From positions 3,085,058 to 3,149,057 of the forward strand of contig NZ_LJIX01000006.1 of NCBI RefSeq assembly GCF_001420595.1: 64,000 nucleotides of DNA. The letters are read 5' to 3'. The position numbers were made by a program, and so were the translations under genes. Of this stretch, positions 7,893 through 16,369 are shown one piece after another. The notes beneath the pieces were generated by a model. It had not been told where the DNA came from. It saw only the letters and a program-made list of their open reading frames with translations, and searched no databases. Origin of the DNA: Cytobacillus solani (GTDB taxonomy: Bacteria; Bacillota; Bacilli; Bacillales; Cytobacillaceae). Within the stretch, counting starts at the first letter, position 1. Each line of letters begins with the position of its first letter.

Positions 7893-9530
7893 TCAATCTC
7901 CTCTTAAATTTTTGAAAATGCCCTTTACTCTATTTAACAGTGATGGTTCTTTAAATTCTTGTTCGAAAACTACATCCTCTAGCCAATGGACATCATAGAC
8001 CCCTTCTTCAATAAAGTTTTCTAAATCATTATGCCCTGGAGGATTATACAAAACAATATCAATGCCAAATTGATTAAGTAACAACAGCAATGCAGCGTCT
8101 GTTCGCGTCATCGTGCCATTAAGCTCATTATTATATAGAACTAGCTTTGGTACGTCCTGGGAATAATCAAACTTTTGCAGAAGCTGCAAAATACTGACAG
8201 GTATTTGCATTCCTTGAGTAAAGAGAAATGATCCGAGTTCCTCTATATCCTCATGATAAACCGGCTTAATGTAAGGTCTCGCACATATATTACGGATAGC
8301 CGTTGCAATCCCGTTCTGAAGCCCTGTTGGCAATTGCTGATACTTCCAATAATGAGCTGACACCATTTTTTTCGTATCGAGTAAGCCATCATTTCCGAGT
8401 GCATTTCGATAATGAAAACGGAAATCGTTGTTAACATTATTCGTGAATGGAAACCTTTGGATAAGAAGACTATGATCCATTTGGCTAATCATCTGTAATC
8501 GATCCCAATATTCTTTCCGGTTCTTGCTCACTCCCTGCACCTTAGCAAAAATAGCAGGAATTTTCACTTGGCCATTCTTCACCTCAAAGTTTGGCCGTAC
8601 CATTGCCTTTTCCTTAATTAAAAGAAATAGTTCATCATAGGTCGTTTTCAACGTTACCGATAATGGAGTATACTCTCGAAGCTGCCACGGCTTATAAAAT
8701 CCCGAACCTTCATGGTTTAATATGGATTCAATTTCTCTAGAAGCACGATAGGCAACGGTAGAAGAACGCCTGCTTTTTTCAGTTGGGAATGGCTCAGGCT
8801 GTTTTTGCTCCGGATAGTTGTGAATAAACGCTTTCTCTAATTCTGTATGACCACCAATTGCAATGTCATCCCCGGATGGAGAGAAAACAATGATGTCACA
8901 TCCCATTTGGAATAAATAGTATAGAAAATAATGCTGGCTTTTATTCGAATTCCCATACCATAAAAATTTTGGCATCGACTTTTCAGGGTTTACCTTATTC
9001 CAATCCACACCAAGATGATTAATGGTCCATTTAATGATATCAACAAGGACACGTCTCAATTCCTGACTCTTTAATCCCTCTGGTTCCTGGATTGAAAACA
9101 GCTCGAGAACAGCAATCATCGCTTCTCTTGTTTTCCTATGTAATGAAGGAATGGTTGATTTCAGTAAAAGCTGTTCTCCATCAAGGAAGGCAACAAATCG
9201 ATTAATTGATAAATTCTGTTCCCGATTAATATTCAAAACCTTTTGGATGGATTGAAATTGCTGATTATCAATCGTTTTATCAAGGGTGTCCTCGCTTAGC
9301 AAAACAAGTCCTGCTGCTTCCGTATGAATAAAATCATACAGCTTGTTGTAGTACTCATCTTCATCTAATGGAACACCCAAAAAACGAGCAACCACTTGAC
9401 CAAAATGAATCGTTCTTTGTTCAATGGAAAATTGCGGCCTTTCCTTTGTTTCTTTTTTTAATGTTGGTAGCCAATTCTCATTAGAAATCGGCAATAAATG
9501 AGGTTTCATTTGACTATATGTCTCGTTCAT
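7893..9530 (-). CDS. yceG: YceG-family component of the tellurite/Ter operon
   Basis: A 545-residue cytoplasmic protein matching YceG of the Bacillus yce (ter) operon. It has no membrane helix or recognised catalytic motif. Two similar segments, FYLFQMGCDIIVFSPSGDD near residue 215 and LNQFGIDIVLYNPPGHNDLE near residue 500, look like an internal duplication of an (I/V)(V/L)(F/Y)xPxG motif. It is the first gene of the group ending at the 6038 terminator. The 291 bp upstream hold no recognised promoter, only a small AACTCC/GGAGTT hairpin at 9605-9626. Function is not established. Confidence 0.88.
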   Translation of the reverse strand: MNETYSQMKPHLLPISNENWLPTLKKETKERPQFSIEQRTIHFGQVVARFLGVPLDEDEYYNKLYDFIHTEAAGLVLLSEDTLDKTIDNQQFQSIQKVLNINREQNLSINRFVAFLDGEQLLLKSTIPSLHRKTREAMIAVLELFSIQEPEGLKSQELRRVLVDIIKWTINHLGVDWNKVNPEKSMPKFLWYGNSNKSQHYFLYYLFQMGCDIIVFSPSGDDIAIGGHTELEKAFIHNYPEQKQPEPFPTEKSRRSSTVAYRASREIESILNHEGSGFYKPWQLREYTPLSVTLKTTYDELFLLIKEKAMVRPNFEVKNGQVKIPAIFAKVQGVSKNRKEYWDRLQMISQMDHSLLIQRFPFTNNVNNDFRFHYRNALGNDGLLDTKKMVSAHYWKYQQLPTGLQNGIATAIRNICARPYIKPVYHEDIEELGSFLFTQGMQIPVSILQLLQKFDYSQDVPKLVLYNNELNGTMTRTDAALLLLLNQFGIDIVLYNPPGHNDLENFIEEGVYDVHWLEDVVFEQEFKEPSLLNRVKGIFKNLRGD

Positions 9531-9821
9531 TTAATAATCCCTTCCCTCTATGAGCGAAAGACTGTAATAAGAATAATAAAGAATAATAAAAACTACTAAA
9601 ATCTAACTCCAAAAAGGAATGGAGTTAAAAATAAATGTAAACTTATTACCATGATACCATACGTGCCATTGAATTCTAAAACGATTCCTCCAAATATCAT
9701 AAAAAATCATTCAAGTTCCTGCGGCTAAACCCGCATATCGTAATTTTCTTTCGTTTTATCCTTTCACCTTTCAACTTGTCCATGCATATAGTTGAGTACT
9801 ATGATTAGAAGGTGAGCAGCT

Positions 9822-10070
9822 ATGAGGTTTCTTTATAGAAGGGCAAAATACCGTACACATGAATTGGATACAAAAGTAGTAGAGGATGTTTTGAGTTCTG
9901 ACTTTTTTATTTTCATAGATTTGTTTTTTTGGTCACTATTAATGACCCTACTCACATTATCCCTTCATTTTTCATTACTTGGGGCATGTACCATTTTTAT
10001 TAGTTCCTATATTTTTGGAGCAAGCCTGCACTTGTTTTTAAGAAGATGGATGAAAGAACCACAAAATTAA
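9822..10070 (+). CDS. Small predicted membrane protein, unknown function
   Basis: An 82-residue protein I do not recognise. The ATG is preceded by AGAAGGTGAGC at good spacing. A basic N-terminus (MRFLYRRAKYR) leads into two hydrophobic stretches (about residues 28-48 and 50-70) and a basic tail RRWMKEPQN, suggesting two membrane helices with both ends inside. It is the only plus-strand gene in the Ter region and its stop overlaps the end of the convergent HAD gene by 4 bp. Real but uncharacterised is my best guess. Confidence 0.6.
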   Translation: MRFLYRRAKYRTHELDTKVVEDVLSSDFFIFIDLFFWSLLMTLLTLSLHFSLLGACTIFISSYIFGASLHLFLRRWMKEPQN

Positions 10071-10870
10071 GAGCTCTTTTCTGTCGCTGCGTTTGAAATC
10101 CTATGTAAAATTTCTTCTCCCGCCATCACTCCTTGCTGAACAGTAAATAAATAATTGGAACAATGAATCCCCTCATTTTTTAATTCACCATGGGAAGGAA
10201 CAAATGCGTAATCACATATTTTTAGGAAATCATTATCAAGGATGGAATCACCCGCACCAAAAACAGTATGGATCCCTTCCCTTTCTTTAATAAACTTAAC
10301 TGCTTCCCCTTTACAAACTGGTTTCGGCATTAAATACAGCTTTCTTCCTTGGATGGAAATTCTCCAGCCGCTCGTGTCTGCAATTTTTTGAATAACATTC
10401 TTTGCATCCAGAGCTAATGGAGCCTCTAAAATATAATAAAAGAAAAGATTTTCTACTTTTTTTAAGGCACCATTTATCTCCAGCCCGTTCATTTCTTCCA
10501 TCATTTTCTGAAGAGGTACACACTCATTTTCTAGCCGTTTTTGAACGGATTCTCTCCATTCCTGAAGGGGAAGACCATTATAAATGATTGTTGCTCCATT
10601 TGATGTGACTGCATATTTTAAGCAAAAAGACTCTGTAAAAATAAAAACTCTTTTATATTGCTCATATGTTCTCGTTGTAACAGGGATAAATAAAAGAGAA
10701 GCAGCTAGGTCCTTTAATAAACTGTATGCTTTGTTTGTCATGAAGGCAACTTCTTGAGCATTTTTTAGCTCAACAGCAATTAGATCGCTTACTGTTTGCT
10801 GCTTAAAATCAGCGAGTGCCCGATTGGAATAGATCAGGGTACGGTCTAAATCAGAGGCAAACATCATCAT
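10067..10870 (-). CDS. HAD-superfamily phosphatase of the Ter biosynthetic module
   Basis: A 267-residue Cof-type HAD hydrolase. Motif I is FASDLDRTLIYSN (nucleophile Asp and general acid Asp), motif II lies in TNKAY, and motif IV is GAGDSILDNDFLK. The 4-bp overlap with the StiP stop (ATGA) shows coupling. The start could be any of three consecutive ATGs at 10870-10862. Within Ter neighbourhoods this HAD is predicted to dephosphorylate a nucleotide-like intermediate made by the two PRTase proteins; the actual substrate is unknown. Confidence 0.87.
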   Translation of the reverse strand: MMMFASDLDRTLIYSNRALADFKQQTVSDLIAVELKNAQEVAFMTNKAYSLLKDLAASLLFIPVTTRTYEQYKRVFIFTESFCLKYAVTSNGATIIYNGLPLQEWRESVQKRLENECVPLQKMMEEMNGLEINGALKKVENLFFYYILEAPLALDAKNVIQKIADTSGWRISIQGRKLYLMPKPVCKGEAVKFIKEREGIHTVFGAGDSILDNDFLKICDYAFVPSHGELKNEGIHCSNYLFTVQQGVMAGEEILHRISNAATEKSS

Positions 10871-11985
10871 TGACTATCACTTACCTTTTTTATTAGTCCA
10901 CAGCAGGTATAGCTCATGTTTGGATAATGAACGACCTCCACGTTTCTTTCTTTAGCTAGCAGCGAGATATGCCGAACATATGGACTATCAGGATCTTTCA
11001 TTAATATTTTCCAAGGGACTCTGCGGAGCAAGACTCTCGTTGTTTCTCCGACCCCCGGTTTGATAAAATGGGTGGAATCAACATCAAATTCTTTAGCCAT
11101 TCTTACCACTTCATCCATCCCTTTAAAAGCAGCCTCATTTTGATTTTTCAGTAACCGTTCAGACTCTTCAAATGCCTCTTTCTGGATCGCTGGAAATTCC
11201 TTTGAAACAATATCAATATACTCATTGGAAACATCGGTATCAATCAAGTTTTCATAATATTTAGCCCCATGAAAGTCTTTCGGTCCGATCAATTGATCAT
11301 TTAATACCGTTCTGCTGACTAAGCCTGAAACAGTAGAATTTAAACATGCGCTCGGGATGAGAAAATCCTCTCTTGTTCCATAAAGACTTGTACATTGTCC
11401 TGGGTCTGCCAAAACAGCGAGTGTATCATCAAGAACAATCCCGTACTTTTCCTTATATACCTTGCATGCTTTTGTCAATTCAATTGATATCGCCCCTTTT
11501 CCAGTCCAGCCATCAATGAACTGAATTTGTTTTTCAGGATGATTATTTAGAATATGATGAATAGCATTTTCATCGATTCCTTTGTCCCGGATAATCGAGA
11601 TGCTATAATGTGGAAGATCCACTTGATATTTTGATAGAATATAACGTTTAATGAGAACGCCAATTGGAGTCCCTGCACGAGCTAAAGACACCAAAACAGT
11701 ATTTTTTCCTTTTTGGTGAAAAATTTGCTCAGCAACAATCCCCGAACATAAAGCAACCATTCGCTTGTACTCTTCAAGCGTTTTCCTGAAAACCTGCATA
11801 TAATGTGCTGGCGGCTGGTACTCAATAGGCAATGTCTCACTATAATGCTGCCCTGACTGAATATTTTTCTCTCGATTCTCAGTAGTGCCTTCAAGCTCAT
11901 AGCTACTTAAATCCTTTAATAAAAAAATAACATCATTCTCATGATATGAGCCAAACTGACTTTTTTTGTCTATAACTTTATTCAT
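10867..11985 (-). CDS. StiP-type phosphoribosyltransferase with C-terminal PELOTA RNA-binding domain
   Basis: A 372-residue two-domain protein. The start at 11985 (MNKVIDKK) follows GGGAG; an upstream in-frame ATG at 12024 lacks a site. Residues ~60-270 match the PRTase_1 (often called cysteine protease StiP) family, with VSLARAGTPIG and a PRPP-loop-like FIDGWTGKGA. The last ~85 residues (KPGVGETTRVLLRRVPWKI to YTCCGLIKKV) match the PELOTA-type RNA-binding domain found in Ter clusters. Databases often label it a protease, but the PRPP loop argues for phosphoribosyl transfer. It is coupled by a 4-bp overlap to the HAD gene and separated from the upstream PRTase-TRSP gene by a 193-bp gap holding a repeat element. 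Confidence 0.87.
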   Translation of the reverse strand: MNKVIDKKSQFGSYHENDVIFLLKDLSSYELEGTTENREKNIQSGQHYSETLPIEYQPPAHYMQVFRKTLEEYKRMVALCSGIVAEQIFHQKGKNTVLVSLARAGTPIGVLIKRYILSKYQVDLPHYSISIIRDKGIDENAIHHILNNHPEKQIQFIDGWTGKGAISIELTKACKVYKEKYGIVLDDTLAVLADPGQCTSLYGTREDFLIPSACLNSTVSGLVSRTVLNDQLIGPKDFHGAKYYENLIDTDVSNEYIDIVSKEFPAIQKEAFEESERLLKNQNEAAFKGMDEVVRMAKEFDVDSTHFIKPGVGETTRVLLRRVPWKILMKDPDSPYVRHISLLAKERNVEVVHYPNMSYTCCGLIKKVSDSQ

Positions 11986-12012
11986 TCTAACAACTCCCAT
12001 TAGAAATACATA

Positions 12013-12150
12013 TGCGCCCCGCATAGCAACGTATGGACTGAAGAGCTCTGCCTAAGATAAAGAAAACACGAAGATCGATAACGATTCGATGTTAACTTAT
12101 CGAAGGGAAGCGACCGAAGTACAATAGCTGCTGGCCGCTGAAGCTAGACA
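12013..12150. repeat. Dispersed Bacillus-type intergenic repeat (TGTCTAGC end)
   Basis: The gap between two genes of the Ter module holds a noncoding element whose minus-strand end begins TGTCTAGCTTCAGCGGCC and continues through TTCGATAAGTTAACATCG. This end resembles a short repeat widespread in Bacillus genomes (TGTCTAGC then Cs and Gs). A relative ending in the same GCTAGACA lies at 47438-47568. The left border is not sharply defined. Confidence 0.6.
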
Positions 12151-12178
12151 GTAATCAAAATTCAAAGATACTAAATTC

Positions 12179-13546
12179 CTAACCATTAAAGAAAACTACT
12201 TTTATTTCAGGAATTTTTGCTTTCATCAGCTCATTTAGCATTGGCTGCAATTTATCCATTGAAACAGCTCTTTCAAAAAATACGAATAACTGATCATATT
12301 CATTCGGAGGAATATTATAAACAAACTGCTTGATTCCCCAATCTTCTGGGTTTGGAAAGGCGATCCCATATTTTGCCCCATATTGTTTGTGATTTTCTAT
12401 ATATATCGGACTTCGTGTGGTTGATTGGTAGCTGACTCCTTGTCCCATATAGGAAGCTAGCTTCATCGGCACATACATAAATTCACCTGTCCCAAGACAA
12501 AGGACTTTTTTTCCGGTTCTCACAGTTGCTAAAAATTGTCCTATTTCCTCAAGTGATTGATCAATCAGCTTATTCGATCCGGCACTTAAACCAAAGCGTC
12601 CCGTTTCAGTTGAAAAAGGAATATCCCTGACTACCCTCTCTTGGGAAATAGAGGAATAATTAATTGGTGTTAACTCATTAGAAAATCTTTCATTTATATG
12701 AATAGTCGATACTGCTGCCGTAGGACATATACTCTCTGTTTCTTCGGATAATTGTTCTTCAATCTCTGGGGAACCTGCTACTTCGATGTTCCCTTTAAGT
12801 AAACTAACTGAATGAATGGTAATTCCTAGTTCATGTTCAAGTTTTTTATACAATTGTAGATGTTCTTCCGCACGCCAATCCAATATGGAGACAACTGTAT
12901 ACATCTTTCTTGGAAATCTTGCATGTATGGAACGAATGATATTCACATTTGTTTTTCCTGTCGTCATTTCATCATCGACAAGTATGATTTCACGATCGTT
13001 ATTTAGAATCGATTCATCTACATAGCAGCGGTGAGATGTCGCATGTGAGTGCTCTTCCTCAAATGTAATAACCGGGGCGATTCCCAGCAGTTCCTCCCTT
13101 GTTGTATGGAAGAAATCCGCCTGTTTAAAAGAATGATAGAATGCATGTCCAAGTGCAGTAGCTGTTTCAGCAAAGCCGATGATGACAGGATTCACTCGTT
13201 CATCAATAAATGGATCGTCTACATACCTTTTTGAATCGTTTAAGAACGAGAAAAGCAAATCTTCCCTGCATCCTGTCTCAATCCCTTTCACCGTTTCTAT
13301 ATAACGGTTTGCCAGCAATGCTCCGGTTAATAGCCCCATTTTCGGATTGATTGGAATATGCTTTCCCAATACTTTACTAACAAATAGAAACGATCTTTTT
13401 TTATTCATTCTGGCAGCCATCTGAAATAAATCATCCAGTGTTAGCCCATATGGATTATCCGTAATTTCTATCTCAACTGTTAACTGGTTCAGGATTGGAA
13501 GTGTTAATTTCATTGGTAAGCAGGTCAATGTATGTGTATTCTTCAT
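12179..13546 (-). CDS. Phosphoribosyltransferase fused to TRSP domain, Ter module
   Basis: A 455-residue protein. Residues ~20-240 form a PRTase_2 domain with the PRPP loop ILVDDEMTTGKT (about 188-199). Residues ~310-430 form the TRSP domain, including the name-giving TTRSP at 376-380 and GLSAGSN near 319. Predicted to join a base-like group to PRPP and then modify it, making a nucleoside-like metabolite together with StiP, HAD and the CitE-like lyase. The start at 13546 has GGGGTG five bases upstream and overlaps the end of the lyase gene by 74 bp, unusually deep but consistent with tight coupling. The reaction is inferred from family and context only. Confidence 0.88.
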   Translation of the reverse strand: MKNTHTLTCLPMKLTLPILNQLTVEIEITDNPYGLTLDDLFQMAARMNKKRSFLFVSKVLGKHIPINPKMGLLTGALLANRYIETVKGIETGCREDLLFSFLNDSKRYVDDPFIDERVNPVIIGFAETATALGHAFYHSFKQADFFHTTREELLGIAPVITFEEEHSHATSHRCYVDESILNNDREIILVDDEMTTGKTNVNIIRSIHARFPRKMYTVVSILDWRAEEHLQLYKKLEHELGITIHSVSLLKGNIEVAGSPEIEEQLSEETESICPTAAVSTIHINERFSNELTPINYSSISQERVVRDIPFSTETGRFGLSAGSNKLIDQSLEEIGQFLATVRTGKKVLCLGTGEFMYVPMKLASYMGQGVSYQSTTRSPIYIENHKQYGAKYGIAFPNPEDWGIKQFVYNIPPNEYDQLFVFFERAVSMDKLQPMLNELMKAKIPEIKVVFFNG

Positions 13547-14684
13547 TTAGCACCCCGTATATTTCTGATTTCAAAAGTACTTTTTGCGCCCAATAATAAT
13601 GAGGCTTTATTTCATTCATTTTATTTTGGAACGCACTTTTCATTACCCCGATTTCCCCATTCGCTTGGCTAATAATGCTTTTTGCATCCAAATATTCTTC
13701 ATAGGTTACAGTATTCAATGCCTGAACAGGACGTATATGTGTCGGATGAATAATTGTCTTTCCAGTTAATCCATTCGTAATATCCATCAGAATTTCCCGA
13801 ATAAGGCCATCCATATGCTTATCAATTAACTTCGATCTTAAATCTATTCCATCCTGGCCAAAGCGTTCACGAAATGGCGTTTGTCTTAATTGAGGCTTCA
13901 GCATTCTTTCCTTCGAAGAAAAGTACTCCCATACAGGACCTGAGATAACGTACGGATGATCGGAGCGTAAAAATACATTGATAATATCTGATATACAATC
14001 TCTTATTACAGCAATATCATATACCGTTGTATCTGAGTTTCTGCGGATGCCATAAAGACCACAAAAATCAGTTGCACCAATACGAATATTTAAAATATAT
14101 TCCTCATACTGATCAACGAGAGTTTTAATAGAAAGAAGCTCCCGTAGCCTCGTTTCCTTTTCAATCACTTTTTTTGTTTCTAAAATGGGTAAAGCATATA
14201 GTTGATGTCCTCTATCATTTAGTAGTTTAATTTCTTGTAAAATGGGTTCGCCATGTTCTGGAGAAAATTTAGGGATAACAAAGCCCGTGAGCAGTTGCAG
14301 CCCTTTCTGTATACGATTTTTCAGCCGCATAAATTGATCAATATCCCTTATCCGAATAAAGATTAACGGAAGGTCATCCTCATTTAGCAAACCTTTCTCC
14401 ATCTCTTGACTTAAGTTGTTCAGTTCCTCAATGAGAAGTGTTTCAGCTACCTGTACTTCTTCGTCACCAATCGCATCCTCTAAATCAATAACCATCGAAG
14501 TCAGTCCGGCGTGTTTCTTCGATAGTAAATCTTGATGGATGTTAGGCCGGGTTGCTGGCATATAAAGGGTTGCACCTAGTGCATACGCAAGGATTTTCCT
14601 CTGAGAATTTTTTGAAAAATGATAAGGTTTTTTATAGAAAATTCGGTCATATTCTTCTTCATGAAGATCTGAAAATAATCTCAT
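13473..14684 (-). CDS. HpcH/HpaI aldolase / citrate lyase beta-like protein, Ter module
   Basis: A 403-residue TIM-barrel C-C lyase of the CitE/HpcH superfamily. Visible are YMPATRPN near the start (acyl- or phosphate-contact region), MVIDLEDAIGDEEV with the metal-binding acidic residues, IFIRIRDID, FVIPKFSPEHGE, NIRIGATDFCGLYG and KTIIHPTHIRPVQ. The ATG at 14684 has GGAG eight bases upstream. It is the first gene of the lyase-PRTase/TRSP-StiP-HAD series and is separated from terC by a terminator, so it likely has its own promoter between 14685 and 14780, where I could not identify one with confidence. The substrate is unknown. Confidence 0.87.
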   Translation of the reverse strand: MRLFSDLHEEEYDRIFYKKPYHFSKNSQRKILAYALGATLYMPATRPNIHQDLLSKKHAGLTSMVIDLEDAIGDEEVQVAETLLIEELNNLSQEMEKGLLNEDDLPLIFIRIRDIDQFMRLKNRIQKGLQLLTGFVIPKFSPEHGEPILQEIKLLNDRGHQLYALPILETKKVIEKETRLRELLSIKTLVDQYEEYILNIRIGATDFCGLYGIRRNSDTTVYDIAVIRDCISDIINVFLRSDHPYVISGPVWEYFSSKERMLKPQLRQTPFRERFGQDGIDLRSKLIDKHMDGLIREILMDITNGLTGKTIIHPTHIRPVQALNTVTYEEYLDAKSIISQANGEIGVMKSAFQNKMNEIKPHYYWAQKVLLKSEIYGVLNEEYTYIDLLTNEINTSNPEPVNS

Positions 14685-14784
14685 CCCACTAACTCCGTTT
14701 CAAAAAAATAAATAGGTCTTTGATTATAACTTTATAAAAGATAGGATAGCATAGAATCCTCATTAATTCCCTTAAAAAGGTAAA

Positions 14785-14818
14785 AAGAAAGGGAGCGGAC
14801 AATTGTCTGTTCCCTTTT
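14785..14818 (-). terminator. Terminator of terD-terC
   Basis: A 12-bp stem with two G-T pairs (GGGAGCGGACAA with TTGTCTGTTCCC) has a minus-strand tail of TTTCTTTTTACC. It lies about 23 bp after the terC stop. Confidence 0.85.
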
Positions 14819-14840
14819 GGTTTATTGATTATGCAATTAA

Positions 14841-15614
14841 TTATTCTCCACTAGTTGCTTCTTTCTTTTTATTCATGAAGTGGATAATGAATGTAGCTGC
14901 AAATACAACTAGTAATAGGATGAAGAAATAAATATGTTCAATATGAATGCCGAAAACACCCAATAGCATTTTGGCAGAAATGATCAAGATGAGAATATAT
15001 GCAGAGGTTTCCAGTTCAGGCACTGCATCAATTAATTTCAAGAATACGCCTGCAACTCCTCGCATCATCAATACACCAAGCATTCCTCCGAGCAACAAGA
15101 CCCATACTTCCTGGCTAATCCCGAAGGCAGCAAGAACACTATCAACGGAAAAGGCAATATCCATTATTTCAACAGCTGCAACGGTTCCCCAAAATGTTCC
15201 AAATAGTCGAATGAGGATGCCGCCTTTATTTATTCCTTGAGCTTCTTCTTCATCTTCACTATCTGCTTCTTTTTTCTTATCAATGAAATATTTAATTGCT
15301 AGCCATGCAAGATATCCTGCTCCTAATACTTTTACCCACCAAAGTTCGATTAAGAATACACCGATCCCAATCGCAATAAAACGGAAAATATAAGCACCTA
15401 GCAATCCATAAAACAATGCTTTTTTTCGCTGTTTTTCTGGTAAATGCTTAACCATAACCGCAAGAACGAGTGCATTATCCGCTGATAAAAGCCCTTCCAT
15501 GATAACCAGTGTTCCAATTAATCCCCAGCTGACTGGATTTGTTAAAACCTCTACCCACATTCCCCAATCAAAAAACTGGGCATAGGTATTTAATATACCT
15601 TCTAAAATCGCCAT
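14841..15614 (-). CDS. terC: TerC-family integral membrane protein (YceF-like)
   Basis: A 257-residue polytopic protein with about seven hydrophobic helices, the family motif EGLLSADNALVLA and its internal counterpart EIMDIAFSVDSVLAAFG (acidic residues within membrane helices), and a charged loop DKKKEADSEDEEEAQ between them. TerC proteins are associated with tellurite resistance; some relatives affect manganese efflux or metallation of exported enzymes. It follows terD by 84 bp in the same transcription unit and ends at a terminator. Confidence 0.94.
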   Translation of the reverse strand: MAILEGILNTYAQFFDWGMWVEVLTNPVSWGLIGTLVIMEGLLSADNALVLAVMVKHLPEKQRKKALFYGLLGAYIFRFIAIGIGVFLIELWWVKVLGAGYLAWLAIKYFIDKKKEADSEDEEEAQGINKGGILIRLFGTFWGTVAAVEIMDIAFSVDSVLAAFGISQEVWVLLLGGMLGVLMMRGVAGVFLKLIDAVPELETSAYILILIISAKMLLGVFGIHIEHIYFFILLLVVFAATFIIHFMNKKKEATSGE

Positions 15615-15698
15615 TCTTGTATGTTCCTCCTGATTATATATCTATAATTTTGATTTAAAAAGACCCAGTTAATCCGAATCTTTTCAAAAATTTTCTAC

Positions 15699-16280
15699 TT
15701 AGCCAATTTGCAGTCCAAAATCTTTCGCAAGTGCTGCCAAACCACCTTGATAGCCGCTTCCAATTGCGCTAAATTTCCATTCTGCATTATGACGGTATAA
15801 TTCACCAACTACAATAGCTGTTTCAATCGAGAAATCTTCACCTAAATCATAACGAATCAATTCTTCACCAGAATCTTCACTCATAATTCGGACATATGAA
15901 TTTGAAACTTGACCAAAGTTTTGATTTCGGGCTTCCCCGTCATGGATAGTAATTGTAAATGTAATACGCTGAATATTGGCTGGAACATTAGCTAAGTCTA
16001 CTTTTACTTGCTCATCATCCCCATCTCCTGCTCCAGTGCGATTATCCCCTGTATGTACAACAGAACCATTTCCGCCATTCGCATTATTATAAAATACGAA
16101 GTCACTATCAGAAGTTACTTTTCCATTATCTCCTAAAAGGAAAACGGATGAATCTAGATCGAAATCATTTCCGCCATCATATTTGTTAACATCCCAACCA
16201 ACACCTACTACCACCTTTGTTAGTCCTGGATTTGTTTTTGTTAAATCTACTTTTTGTCCTTTTGATAAGCTAACTGCCAT
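15699..16280 (-). CDS. terD: TerD-family calcium-binding stress protein
   Basis: A 193-residue canonical TerD protein: [25 protein letters not shown], the Ca-site motifs [11 protein letters not shown] and [14 protein letters not shown], and the C-terminal [17 protein letters not shown]. Unlike the YceC-like paralogue at 6097 it has no glycine-rich insert and keeps the intact DLDSS motif. It begins behind TGGAGGT, is the first gene of terD-terC, and lies directly downstream of a sigma-W-type promoter, supporting an envelope-stress role. Confidence 0.95.
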   Translation of the reverse strand: MAVSLSKGQKVDLTKTNPGLTKVVVGVGWDVNKYDGGNDFDLDSSVFLLGDNGKVTSDSDFVFYNNANGGNGSVVHTGDNRTGAGDGDDEQVKVDLANVPANIQRITFTITIHDGEARNQNFGQVSNSYVRIMSEDSGEELIRYDLGEDFSIETAIVVGELYRHNAEWKFSAIGSGYQGGLAALAKDFGLQIG

Positions 16281-16311
16281 TTTTTTACCTCCATTTAATA
16301 GAATACTTTTT

Positions 16312-16339
16312 AATACGATAGGTTTTCAAAAAGGTTTCA
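16312..16339 (-). promoter_or_regulatory. Sigma-W-type promoter for terD-terC
   Basis: On the minus strand TGAAAC (16339-16334) and CGTATT (16317-16312) are separated by exactly 16 bases, matching the ECF sigma-W consensus TGAAAC-N16-CGTA. It lies 31 bp upstream of the terD ATG. The B. subtilis yce operon is known to be under sigma-W and related ECF control. Confidence 0.75.
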
Positions 16340-16369
16340 AAAAAAATATAAAAAATCCCTTGCCAAAAT

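Noticed and set aside
5207-16280. Prophage or insertion sequence carrying the Ter cluster
   Set aside because: No integrase, transposase, tRNA target or obvious flanking direct repeats were seen, so transfer remains only an inference.
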